Shown here: piece by piece, positions 8,690 through 16,046 of the stretch
Numbering within the stretch: the stretch's first letter is position 1
Layout of the letters: each line of letters starts with the position of its first letter
Assembly (NCBI GenBank): GCA_016762995.1
Contig: JAESUT010000121.1
Span: forward strand, 1 to 16,978
DNA: 16,978 bases
DNA from: Gammaproteobacteria bacterium
Lineage (GTDB): Bacteria; Pseudomonadota; Gammaproteobacteria; Pseudomonadales; Pseudohongiellaceae
Reading direction: 5' to 3'
Translations under genes and position numbers: made by a program
Notes under the pieces: generated by a model
Databases searched by the model: none
What the model was told of the DNA's origin: nothing
The model's input: only the letters and a program-made list of their open reading frames with translations

Positions 8690-9100
8690 CTAGATTTGCT
8701 TAAAGCGATGAATGAGGCGTCGATCTTTCTTGTTGGGCTTGCCGGTTGAGGGGCCGTTGCTGGGTTGAGCCTTGCGCTGTACTGCCAATTTCAGGCGTGA
8801 CTCGATGCTTTCTTCGGATTCTTCATACATTAGCTGCGCCTCTGGAGCGCCGCGGCGTTGCTCCGATAGCACCTTGATGGTCACAGTTTTCTCGTCAAAG
8901 CCCTGCCGCAAGCGAATTTCCATGCCGATTTCTACTTCCTTGCCCGGCTTGCAGCGACTGCCTTCGCAGTAAACCTTGCCGCCATCTATCGCTTGCTTGG
9001 CTACGGAGCGAGTCTTATAGAAGCGCGCCGACCAGAGCCATTTGTCTAGGCGTAGCCGGCGGAGTTCGATATTTTTATTGGTGCCCGTACTCTTTGCCAT
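8690..9100 (-). CDS. hslR: Hsp15, S4-domain ribosome-associated heat-shock protein HslR
   Basis: Hsp15 binds free 50S subunits that carry a stalled nascent chain and helps recycle them. The 136-residue product has the S4 RNA-binding domain at about 14-77 (RLRLDKWLWSARFYKTRSVA, then GGKVYCEG and KPGKEVEIG). The family-typical stretch VLSEQRRGAPEAQLMYEES follows, and then a basic tail (KKDRRLIHRFKQI), as in E. coli Hsp15 of about 133 residues. The ATG at 9100 has GGAG about 11 nt upstream. It lies 18 nt after yrfG on the same strand, so the two are probably one operon, as in E. coli yrfG-hslR-hslO. The Hsp33 gene hslO that usually follows in E. coli is absent here. Confidence 0.96.
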   Translation of the reverse strand: MAKSTGTNKNIELRRLRLDKWLWSARFYKTRSVAKQAIDGGKVYCEGSRCKPGKEVEIGMEIRLRQGFDEKTVTIKVLSEQRRGAPEAQLMYEESEESIESRLKLAVQRKAQPSNGPSTGKPNKKDRRLIHRFKQI

Positions 9101-9118
9101 TGTTGACTAAACTCCATG

Positions 9119-9796
9119 TTACGCCAGGGCGTTGCCGTTCGATTGGGATGGCATGATCTCCGAGAAGTCATCAATTTGCGGAAACTCATCGATCAATACA
9201 GCAGGTTTTTTGCTATCGGGCTTTTCGATCCCGAATAGATGCTTGATGCCCTCTCGCCGCGCCTGCCTGAGCACTGGCAATGAATCATCAAATAATACGG
9301 TTCGTTCGGGATCATATTTTTCCAAGCGTTGCAGAGACTTCCAGAAGCCATGATTCTCTTTGGCTAGTTTGAGTGTGTGTGAGCTTATGCATTGGTCGAA
9401 ATAGTGCGAGATGCCGGTGTGTTCCATTTTTATCTGCAAACTAGCTGGATGCGCGTTCGTGATCAGCACCACTCGCTTCTCGCTGTCCTTCAATTTTTGC
9501 AGTAACTCTTCAACATTTGGGCGGACATTTATTTTGTGCTTAACAGTTGCCTTAAGCTCCGTTATATCCAGTTCCAATTCCTGCTTCCAGTAGTCGAGGC
9601 AATACCAATCTAGCGTGCCTCTAACTTCGGCATACTTGCAGTGAATGATCTCGAGTGCGGCAGCCTCACTCACTCCGTGCTTGTCGCTATAGCATTTTGG
9701 AATTAGCTGACGCCAAAAATAGTTGTCGAAATGTAGGTCCAATAAGGTGCCATCCATATCGAACATAATGGTATCGATGTCTATCCACGGTGGCAT
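9119..9796 (-). CDS. yrfG: HAD-family nucleotidase, YrfG type (GMP/IMP 5'-nucleotidase)
   Basis: YrfG-type HAD hydrolases dephosphorylate purine 5'-mononucleotides in the cytosol. The 225-residue product shows HAD motif I FDMDGTLLDLHFDNYFW (nucleophile Asp13, acid/base Asp15), a cap domain containing TLDWYCLDYWKQELELDI, motif II LITNAHP (Thr113), motif III lysine near 146 (LAKENHGFW), and motif IV TVLFDDS (Asp170, Asp171). The cap signatures match E. coli YrfG closely. The substrate assignment rests on that family. The ATG at 9796 has AGGAG 7 nt upstream. It leads the yrfG-hslR operon and is divergent from cysQ. Confidence 0.9.
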   Translation of the reverse strand: MPPWIDIDTIMFDMDGTLLDLHFDNYFWRQLIPKCYSDKHGVSEAAALEIIHCKYAEVRGTLDWYCLDYWKQELELDITELKATVKHKINVRPNVEELLQKLKDSEKRVVLITNAHPASLQIKMEHTGISHYFDQCISSHTLKLAKENHGFWKSLQRLEKYDPERTVLFDDSLPVLRQARREGIKHLFGIEKPDSKKPAVLIDEFPQIDDFSEIMPSQSNGNALA

Positions 9797-9931
9797 TGTT
9801 ATCTCCTAAAAATAAGCCTTGGCAAGAACTGGTGGCTCATGCAACATGATACAGTCGAAACATGAGGCAGTGCTAGCGCGGCGCGGCCGCAAGTCTTTAG
9901 ATTTATTTCTCGTTAAAGGATGTTTTCACCG

Positions 9932-10759
9932 ATGCCGAATCTGCAACTGCTCAATGCCGTGAATGAGATAGCGATCGCTGCCGGGTGTGAAATTCTCGAT
10001 GTCTATAATGCAGAGGAGGCCATCGAGGTCAGTACGAAGCAGGATAATTCCCCGCTTACCGACGCCGACAGGCGCGCCCATCTTTTAATAGTTGATCGAC
10101 TAAGCCGCCTCACACCTGACATTCCGCTCCTGTCAGAAGAATCTGATGCAATTGACTATGATCTAAGAAAATCCTGGCAACGTTACTGGTTAATTGATCC
10201 CTTGGACGGCACTAAGGAATTTATCAGTCGCAACGGCGAGTTCACGGTGAATATTGCACTGATCGAAAACGGCCAATCTGTAGCGGGAGTAGTGCATGTG
10301 CCGGTCACCGGCATTAGTTACTTTGGAGGCATCGGTCTCAAAGCCTGGAAGCAGAATTCCAATCAAGTTGGCAGCGAAGCGCAATCGATCACCAGTCGAG
10401 CTATGCAGGAAAATTCTGGTGTGCGCATCGTCGCTAGTCGTCGTCATTTAGGGGAGCAATTGCATGCGCTTGTCGGGAAGATCGAGAAACATTTTGGTGA
10501 TATGACTCTATTGAGCATGGGCAGTTCGCTAAAGATGTGTCTTTTGGCTGAAGGCAGTGCGGACATCTATCCTAGATTGGCGCCCACCAGCGAATGGGAT
10601 ACGGCAGCTGCCCATGGCATTCTTTCCGCAGCCGGCGGTGAGATTGTAGATTTGCAGTTTCAGCCACTCAGATACAATTCCAAGCCAGAATTGTTGAATC
10701 CCTATTTTATAGCGCTAGCGGACCCGCTTTATCCCTGGCAGGCGCTGCTGGACAAGTAA
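9932..10759 (+). CDS. cysQ: 3'(2'),5'-bisphosphate nucleotidase CysQ
   Basis: CysQ removes the 3'-phosphate of PAP, the by-product of sulfate assimilation and of phosphopantetheine transfer, in the cytosol. It belongs to the Mg-dependent, lithium-sensitive inositol-monophosphatase superfamily. Motifs, numbered from an upstream ATG at 9920, are LLSEES (Glu73, Glu74), the metal site WLIDPLDGTKEFI (Asp93, Asp96), NGEFTVNIALI, MGSSLKMCLLAEGSADIYPR and EWDTAAAHGI (Asp227). I chose ATG 9932, giving 275 residues, because AAAGGA lies 11 nt upstream of it, whereas that same sequence abuts ATG 9920. It is divergent from yrfG across about 135 bp. In Pseudomonas nudE lies between these two genes; here it is missing. 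Confidence 0.96.
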   Translation: MPNLQLLNAVNEIAIAAGCEILDVYNAEEAIEVSTKQDNSPLTDADRRAHLLIVDRLSRLTPDIPLLSEESDAIDYDLRKSWQRYWLIDPLDGTKEFISRNGEFTVNIALIENGQSVAGVVHVPVTGISYFGGIGLKAWKQNSNQVGSEAQSITSRAMQENSGVRIVASRRHLGEQLHALVGKIEKHFGDMTLLSMGSSLKMCLLAEGSADIYPRLAPTSEWDTAAAHGILSAAGGEIVDLQFQPLRYNSKPELLNPYFIALADPLYPWQALLDK

Positions 10760-10857
10760 TAGTAAAAGAATTAGTTTCTGGCTTTGTGTTGGTGTTTTCG
10801 CCAAATGCTGGAGTATGGAACTGGAAACACAGTTACAATTTTCTTTCCGTCCTACAT

Positions 10858-10925
10858 AGCTCAATGAACCTAATAGCTCAATGAATCTAATAGTTCAATG
10901 AACTTAATAGACCAATGAACCTAAT
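10858..10925 (+). repeat. Four 17-bp tandem repeats upstream of the DUF885 gene
   Basis: Four consecutive units with consensus AGCTCAATGAACCTAAT lie at 10858-10874, 10875-10891, 10892-10908 and 10909-10925. Units 2-4 differ from unit 1 at one to two positions each. The array ends 10 bp before the ATG at 10936. Each unit contains an ATG that opens a minigene of four to six sense codons (MNLIAQ, MNLIVQ, MNLIDQ, MNLMR), and the first three stop in ATGA overlapping the next start. The rest of the gap (10760-10857) shows no gene and no clear terminator. Confidence 0.92.
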
Positions 10926-10935
10926 GAGATAAATT

Positions 10936-12822
10936 ATGCGCCTATTCCTGTTTCTCTCCATTTCGATGCTTGTTGCTTGCGGTGAGCAAGAACCTATTCA
11001 GCAATCAGCCGCCGAGACGGAAAATCCGGTTGCTGCCGAAATCCAAAGTGATGCGATTGAAATGCTCATCACAGAAACAGCGCGCCTGAATGATTGGTTC
11101 GATGAGCAATATGCGGAGCAACTGGATTTCAGCCCCCAGACCAAAACGCGCCTGGGTGATAAATCTGACTACGACAAGTTGAATGATTACAGCGTTGCCG
11201 GAATTGATGAACAGCTTGCATGGCGCAGGCAGAGTGTCGCCGCCATGCAAGCAGGTTTCGATTACGCCCTACTTAACGAGGATGGCAAGCTATCCTATGA
11301 CATGTGGAGCTATTCACTAGATCGTGCCGAAGCGGGCATTCCGTTTAGACAACACGGTTATATTTTTGGGCGTGGGGGTCCGCATGCTTCGCTGCCAAAT
11401 TTTCTAATTAACTACCATCGCGTCGATGATGCATCCGATATAGAAGCTTACTTGTCTCGATTGGGAGAGCTTGATCGAGTCTTTGGCGAACTGCTCGACC
11501 GTGCACGGGCCGCATCGAGGGCGGGAATTAGACAGCCGGCATTCGCCTATGACTTCGCGATGACTGAAATAGAGAGAGTTACCTCTGGCGTTCCTTTCAA
11601 TACCAATGACAGTTCGCCGAACTCACCGATTTGGACAGATATTCAAGGCAAAATTGAGGCGCTCGTAGCTTCCGATTTGATCAGTAGCGATCAAGCTCAA
11701 GGATACATAGCTCAAGCGCAGGAGATCTTGGCGGGTGAAGTTATGTCTTCTTATCAGGAAATACTCACCTGGTTAGAACAAGACAAGGCATTCGCATCTG
11801 AGATGTCTCGCGGAGTGTGGGCGCTTCCTGATGGAGAAAACTATTACAATTACCGTCTTGCGCAAATGACTACATTGGAGTTCAGCGCTGATGAAATCCA
11901 TGAAATTGGATTGGCGGAAGTCGAGCGCCTGCACCTTGCGATGGAGGAGGTAATGGAGGCGGTAGATTTCGAAGGGTCTCTTCAAGACTTCTTCGTTTTC
12001 ATGCGAGAGGATGAGCGTTTCTACTTTCCTAATACGGACGAGGGGCGTCAGGATTATCTCGATCTAAACAATGAGTATCTCGATGCGATCACGCTGAAGT
12101 TGCCTGATTATTTCGGCCGTCTTCCGAAGGCGCAATTGGAGGTGCGGCGCGTAGAATCGTTTAGAGAGCAAGCCGGTGCCGCACAGCACTACGCGTCGGG
12201 TACACCCGACGGTTCCCGACCTGGGGTGTTTTATTCGCATATGTCCGATATGTCCACACTGCCGATATTTCAGCTCGAGGACGTGGCCTATCACGAGGGT
12301 AGCCCCGGGCATCACATGCAAATATCGATTCAGCAGGAGCTAACCGACGTGCCTAGGTTCCGCACGCAGTATCGCACAACCGCCTACACTGAAGGTTGGG
12401 GACTGTATGCGGAATGGCTAGCCAAAGAGATGGGTGCGTTTGAAGATCCCTATTCAGATTTTGGGCGCTTGAGCGGCGAGCTTTGGAGAGCGATTCGCCT
12501 AGTTGTCGATACCGGCATTCATGCTAAGCAGTGGAGCGAGGAGCGTGCTGTAAAATATTTTATGGACAACTCCGCACAAGCGGAGGGTGCGATACGCTCC
12601 GAGATTCAGCGCTACATAACTGGGCCAGGACAGGCTACAGCCTATAAGATCGGCATGATGAAATTTCAGGAATTGCGCCGAAACGCCGAATTGGCATTGC
12701 AGGATAATTTTGATGTTAGGACATTTCACGATGTAGTACTTGGCGCTGGTGCACTTCCTATGCCTTTACTGGAGTCGAGAATAGATCACTGGATCGAAGA
12801 AGCTCAATCAGAACTAAATTAA
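10936..12822 (+). CDS. DUF885-family lipoprotein, probable metallopeptidase-like protein
   Basis: The 628-residue product has a short signal peptide with the lipobox LVAC (lipidated Cys15). Gly16 at +2 predicts outer-membrane sorting rather than inner-membrane retention. The rest matches the DUF885 family as I recall it: N-terminal helical region from about 43 with LNDWFDEQYAE, FLINYHRVDDASDIEAYLSR in the middle, and a conserved C-terminal block. That block holds YHEGSPGHHMQ (His453, Glu454, His459) and TEGWGLYAEWLAKEMG (Glu486), which look like a zinc-peptidase HE...H plus distal Glu arrangement. Peptidase activity is inferred; no substrate is suggested by the sequence. The ATG at 10936 has only a weak GAGAT upstream and follows the tandem repeats directly. 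The serine hydrolase gene starts 28 bp later, so they are probably cotranscribed. Confidence 0.88.
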   Translation: MRLFLFLSISMLVACGEQEPIQQSAAETENPVAAEIQSDAIEMLITETARLNDWFDEQYAEQLDFSPQTKTRLGDKSDYDKLNDYSVAGIDEQLAWRRQSVAAMQAGFDYALLNEDGKLSYDMWSYSLDRAEAGIPFRQHGYIFGRGGPHASLPNFLINYHRVDDASDIEAYLSRLGELDRVFGELLDRARAASRAGIRQPAFAYDFAMTEIERVTSGVPFNTNDSSPNSPIWTDIQGKIEALVASDLISSDQAQGYIAQAQEILAGEVMSSYQEILTWLEQDKAFASEMSRGVWALPDGENYYNYRLAQMTTLEFSADEIHEIGLAEVERLHLAMEEVMEAVDFEGSLQDFFVFMREDERFYFPNTDEGRQDYLDLNNEYLDAITLKLPDYFGRLPKAQLEVRRVESFREQAGAAQHYASGTPDGSRPGVFYSHMSDMSTLPIFQLEDVAYHEGSPGHHMQISIQQELTDVPRFRTQYRTTAYTEGWGLYAEWLAKEMGAFEDPYSDFGRLSGELWRAIRLVVDTGIHAKQWSEERAVKYFMDNSAQAEGAIRSEIQRYITGPGQATAYKIGMMKFQELRRNAELALQDNFDVRTFHDVVLGAGALPMPLLESRIDHWIEEAQSELN

Positions 12823-12850
12823 TTAAATCAAACACGGGTTGAAACTTAGT

Positions 12851-14107
12851 ATGACTGTTAAACGGTGGATAAAATTTTCTCTTGCTAGCTTGTTGTTTTG
12901 CCAAATTCAATTTAGCAATGGGCAAGAAATTGTACCGGCGGAATCAGTGGGTATGTCTGCCGCGGGTCTGGCAAAAGCCACCGAGCGCTTGCAGCAGCAT
13001 ATCGATGATGGGGAGTTGGCAGGTGTCGTTGCGGCAGTCGCCAGAGATGGCAAGTTAGTCTATTTTGAGTCGCTGGGTAAGCTTAGCCTCGAAAGTGGTA
13101 AGCCGATGCAAAACGATGCGCTGTTTCGAATTTATTCCATGGCTAGGCAAATCACTAGCGCTGCCGTTCTCAAGTTGTACCAGGAAGGTAAGTTTCAGTT
13201 AGATGACCCTATAAAGATGTACTTGCCCGAGTTCGAGAGCCAGCGAGTATTATTGGATTCATCCAGTGCAGATATTACACAAACTAAGGTGCGTACTGGT
13301 GATATCACGGTTGCGAATCTTCTTACGCATACATCGGGCCTGGGTAGCCGCAGTTCCGCACTGTACAGGGAGAACAATGTAAGGGATAAGAGAATCACAT
13401 TGGATCAGATGACAACTAACGCTGCGCACATTCCCTTGTTTCAAGATCCGGGCACGCAGTTTCGTTATGGTATCCATGCGACCATATTAGGAAAGTTAGT
13501 AGAAGTTTGGTCGGGACAGCCATTCGAAGACTACTTGCAGGAAAATATTCTCGATCCTCTAGAGATGGACAGTACAATGTTCTGGGCAGAAGGAGCCGAT
13601 GCGGATCGTTTGGCAGAACTCTATCGTCCTAGCAACGGTCGATTAGAGCCCTACAAGATAGAATCGGTGCCGTGGACATCCCGACCGACATTGATCGAAG
13701 GCGGGGTAGGACTCTTATCCAGCGTTCCAGATTATCTAAATTTTTCGCAGATGGTTTTAGATGGTGGAAAATTCAAAGGGAAAACTATCCTCGAAGAAGA
13801 GACCGTAGCTTTGATGTATCAGAATGCTGTTCCCGATCAAGCTATGCCCATCGGCAACCGCGGTTACTGGCTGGGTTCCGGCTGGACCCTAGGCGGTTTC
13901 AATTTGGTTATGGATCCTGCGGAGTACAGTTTCCCAGTTTCCGAAGATACAATCTGGTGGGATGGCTCTGCGGCCACGCGATTTTTTATCGACCCGATAG
14001 AATCTACAGTGATCGTTATCATGGCCCAAGTTTCTCCGTCGAGCGGCGGTGGCTTTCGAGAGATATTCAGCGAGATGGTCGACAAGGCCATAGTAGAGCG
14101 CAGGTAA
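12851..14107 (+). CDS. Exported beta-lactamase-family serine hydrolase with altered catalytic motifs
   Basis: This is a protein of the serine beta-lactamase/penicillin-binding-protein fold (class C/EstB esterase type). The ATG at 12851 gives 418 residues and a signal peptide (KRWIKFSLASLLF...FSNGQ); an upstream TTG at 12839 lacks a ribosome binding site. Family blocks, numbered from the TTG, are ALFRIYSMARQITSAAVLKLY (95-115), LLTHTSGLGSR (161-171), FRYGIHATILGKLVEVWSG (208-226), LDPLEMDSTMFW (238-249) and WWDGSAATRFFIDP (373-386). The nucleophile Ser100 is present, but the SxxK lysine is Arg103, the serine after the motif-2 Tyr210 is Gly211, and the third motif is WDG rather than the usual W/H-G-G. 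Activity is therefore doubtful. It follows the DUF885 gene closely. The frame is intact, with no sign of pseudogene decay. Confidence 0.88.
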   Translation: MTVKRWIKFSLASLLFCQIQFSNGQEIVPAESVGMSAAGLAKATERLQQHIDDGELAGVVAAVARDGKLVYFESLGKLSLESGKPMQNDALFRIYSMARQITSAAVLKLYQEGKFQLDDPIKMYLPEFESQRVLLDSSSADITQTKVRTGDITVANLLTHTSGLGSRSSALYRENNVRDKRITLDQMTTNAAHIPLFQDPGTQFRYGIHATILGKLVEVWSGQPFEDYLQENILDPLEMDSTMFWAEGADADRLAELYRPSNGRLEPYKIESVPWTSRPTLIEGGVGLLSSVPDYLNFSQMVLDGGKFKGKTILEEETVALMYQNAVPDQAMPIGNRGYWLGSGWTLGGFNLVMDPAEYSFPVSEDTIWWDGSAATRFFIDPIESTVIVIMAQVSPSSGGGFREIFSEMVDKAIVERR

Positions 14108-14216
14108 ATATTCTGCAATTTGAATGCCTCGTTTAGATGTGCTCACACATAGGCGTTGCGCTCTTTCTGATCAGGATTTGTAATTCCTTTTACCCCGCTG
14201 TCTCCGCGAGGCCATG

Positions 14217-14236
14217 TATCGCAATTCCATGCGATA
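14217..14236. other. Short hairpin in the gap before the acyl-CoA dehydrogenase gene
   Basis: TATCGCA (14217-14223) and TGCGATA (14230-14236) form a perfect 7-bp stem with a 6-nt loop. It sits between the serine hydrolase stop (14107) and the acyl-CoA dehydrogenase start (14328). It may be an operator or a weak terminator; neither is proven, and the rest of this 220-bp gap shows nothing I can name. Confidence 0.3.
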
Positions 14237-14327
14237 TCGAATAAAATCCCCGGTTCTTCGAGCATGCACTCCTGCCGAAAGACGATTCTAAGTCAGCTTA
14301 TTCAATTGGGGCATTTGAGCCACAGAA

Positions 14328-15989
14328 ATGACATCACACACTGAACATCTCGAAGCAGCGAATACCGAACTGGCCGTGTTGAGGCAACAGGTGATGGCTG
14401 CTTGTTCGTATATAAAGGGGCAATGCTCAAGCGGCGGAGACTTTGATGGAAAGCTATTGGATGACTGGCAGCTTCCCAGTTATGAATTAGCTTTCTGCAT
14501 GGCGGAGTTGTCTGCAGCCGCGGCGCTTAATGACTACGGACAGAAGTTACCCGCAGATAAATTCACACAGCAGCTCGCCCTGAGCTTCTGTGCAGAGACC
14601 TTGCAGGGCGTTCTGAATCGCCTGGTTGCTCGGGCAACTGACGTCGGCCTCGATAGAGAAAAGCTATTGAAGATTCACGGGAGAGTTGTTTACAGGAGTC
14701 TGCTAGATACTTACGCGAGCTCAGAATTCCTGTCGAGCCTAGGCAGCGAGATAGTTGAAAATGACATTCAACGCCTGCCTTCATTGCTAAGCGAAGAAAA
14801 GGAGCTGGTTCGGGAAACGTTTTTTAGATTTGCCAATGAAGTGGTGATGCCCCATGCCGAACAGATCCACCGCTTTGATGAAGACATTCCCGATTCGATC
14901 CTCCAAGGTGCAGCGGAGCTCGGTTGCTTCGGTACCTGTATACCGGAACGCTTCGGGGGGCTGCAGCCAGACGATCGTCCAGATAGCCTAGGCATGATCG
15001 TGGTGACGGAAGAGTTATCTCGAGGCTCCCTAGGAGCCGCAGGCAGCTTGATAACTAGGCCAGAGATCGCAGCACGCGCACTGCTTAGTGGTGGGAGCGA
15101 ACGGCAGCAGCAGAAATGGCTTCCACTGCTTGCAGCAGGAAAGATGCTCTGCGCAATTTCGATCACCGAGCCTAACACTGGCTCCGATGTGGCTGCGGTT
15201 TCTCTTAAGGCAACGCCAACCGAGAATGGATGGCTGCTCAACGGTAGCAAGACATGGTGTACCTTTGCGGGAAAATCAGAGCTGCTTGTTGTATTGGCGC
15301 GAACTAACAAGGATCCCTCATTAGGCCATAAAGGGCTCAGTCTGTTTTTAGTAGAAAAGCCGTCATTCAGCGGCCATGACTTTACACATGCGCAGCCAAA
15401 TGGCGGTTCTGTAACTGGCAAGGCGATTGCAACTATCGGTTATCGCGGCATGCATTCCTACGATTTATTCTTCGAAGACTTTTTCGTACCTGCTGAGAAC
15501 CTCGTTGGCGAGGAAGCAGGCGAAGGCAAGGGGTTCTATTTTACTATGGCGGGCTTCGCCGGCGGTAGAATTCAAACAGCGGCTCGTGCGACAGGCGTAA
15601 TGCAGGCTGCATTCGAGAATGCACTCTCCTATGCAAAAAACAGAAAGGTATTTGGCCGCGTTGTCGCCGATTTTCAGCTCACACAGGTAAAATTAGCAAG
15701 GCTACTAGCGACTCTCGCAGCGGCACGGCAATTCAGTTACGCAGTAGCGGAATTAATGGATGATGGTGCCGGTCTGATGGAAGCTAGCCTCGTGAAACTG
15801 TTTAGTTGTCGCGCTGCCGAGATGCTCTGCCGCGAGGCGCTACAGATTCATGGGGGTATGGGCTATGCAGAAGAATCGGCGGTGAGTCGCCTTTTCGTGG
15901 ACGCTCGCGTGCTCTCTATATTCGAGGGTGCGGAAGAGGTTTTGGCCATAAAAGTTGTTGCTCGAGAATTGATCGAAGGGTCTTCCTGA
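14328..15989 (+). CDS. Acyl-CoA dehydrogenase, methylsuccinyl-CoA dehydrogenase-like
   Basis: This FAD-dependent acyl-CoA dehydrogenase would oxidise an acyl-CoA at the alpha-beta bond and pass electrons to electron-transfer flavoprotein. The product has 553 residues, about 150 more than common members because of a helical N-terminal extension (1-150). The core shows the N-terminal domain (156-275), the beta-domain ISITEPNTGSD (277-287) and NGSKTWCTFAG, GYRGMHSYDLFFEDF, the C-terminal block GGRIQTAARATGVMQ (412-425), IHGGMGYAEES, and the catalytic-base motif ARVLSIFEGAEE with Glu533. The extension, RIQTAARA and GYRGM-x-x-Y all resemble (2S)-methylsuccinyl-CoA dehydrogenase (Mcd) of the ethylmalonyl-CoA pathway as I remember it. 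The true substrate is unproven, and a branched-chain or steroid-derived acyl-CoA is an alternative. ATG 14328 has no clear ribosome binding site. A hydratase gene follows after 57 bp. Confidence 0.9.
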   Translation: MTSHTEHLEAANTELAVLRQQVMAACSYIKGQCSSGGDFDGKLLDDWQLPSYELAFCMAELSAAAALNDYGQKLPADKFTQQLALSFCAETLQGVLNRLVARATDVGLDREKLLKIHGRVVYRSLLDTYASSEFLSSLGSEIVENDIQRLPSLLSEEKELVRETFFRFANEVVMPHAEQIHRFDEDIPDSILQGAAELGCFGTCIPERFGGLQPDDRPDSLGMIVVTEELSRGSLGAAGSLITRPEIAARALLSGGSERQQQKWLPLLAAGKMLCAISITEPNTGSDVAAVSLKATPTENGWLLNGSKTWCTFAGKSELLVVLARTNKDPSLGHKGLSLFLVEKPSFSGHDFTHAQPNGGSVTGKAIATIGYRGMHSYDLFFEDFFVPAENLVGEEAGEGKGFYFTMAGFAGGRIQTAARATGVMQAAFENALSYAKNRKVFGRVVADFQLTQVKLARLLATLAAARQFSYAVAELMDDGAGLMEASLVKLFSCRAAEMLCREALQIHGGMGYAEESAVSRLFVDARVLSIFEGAEEVLAIKVVARELIEGSS

Positions 15990-16046
15990 CACTCTTGCTC
16001 AAAACTAGATTTAGGCAGTACGCAAGATCAATGGAGAAGTAGATTA

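Noticed and set aside
10858..10925. CRISPR array
   Set aside because: The units abut each other with no spacers and are only 17 bp; there are no cas genes.
13672..14136. Plus-strand frame of 154 codons overlapping the serine hydrolase gene
   Set aside because: It is very Arg-rich, out of frame with the clear hydrolase motifs, and shows no recognisable domain.
14768..15421. Minus-strand open frame of 217 codons inside the acyl-CoA dehydrogenase gene
   Set aside because: It lies antisense to a well-conserved gene, is rich in Ser/Pro as antisense shadows often are, and resembles no family I know.
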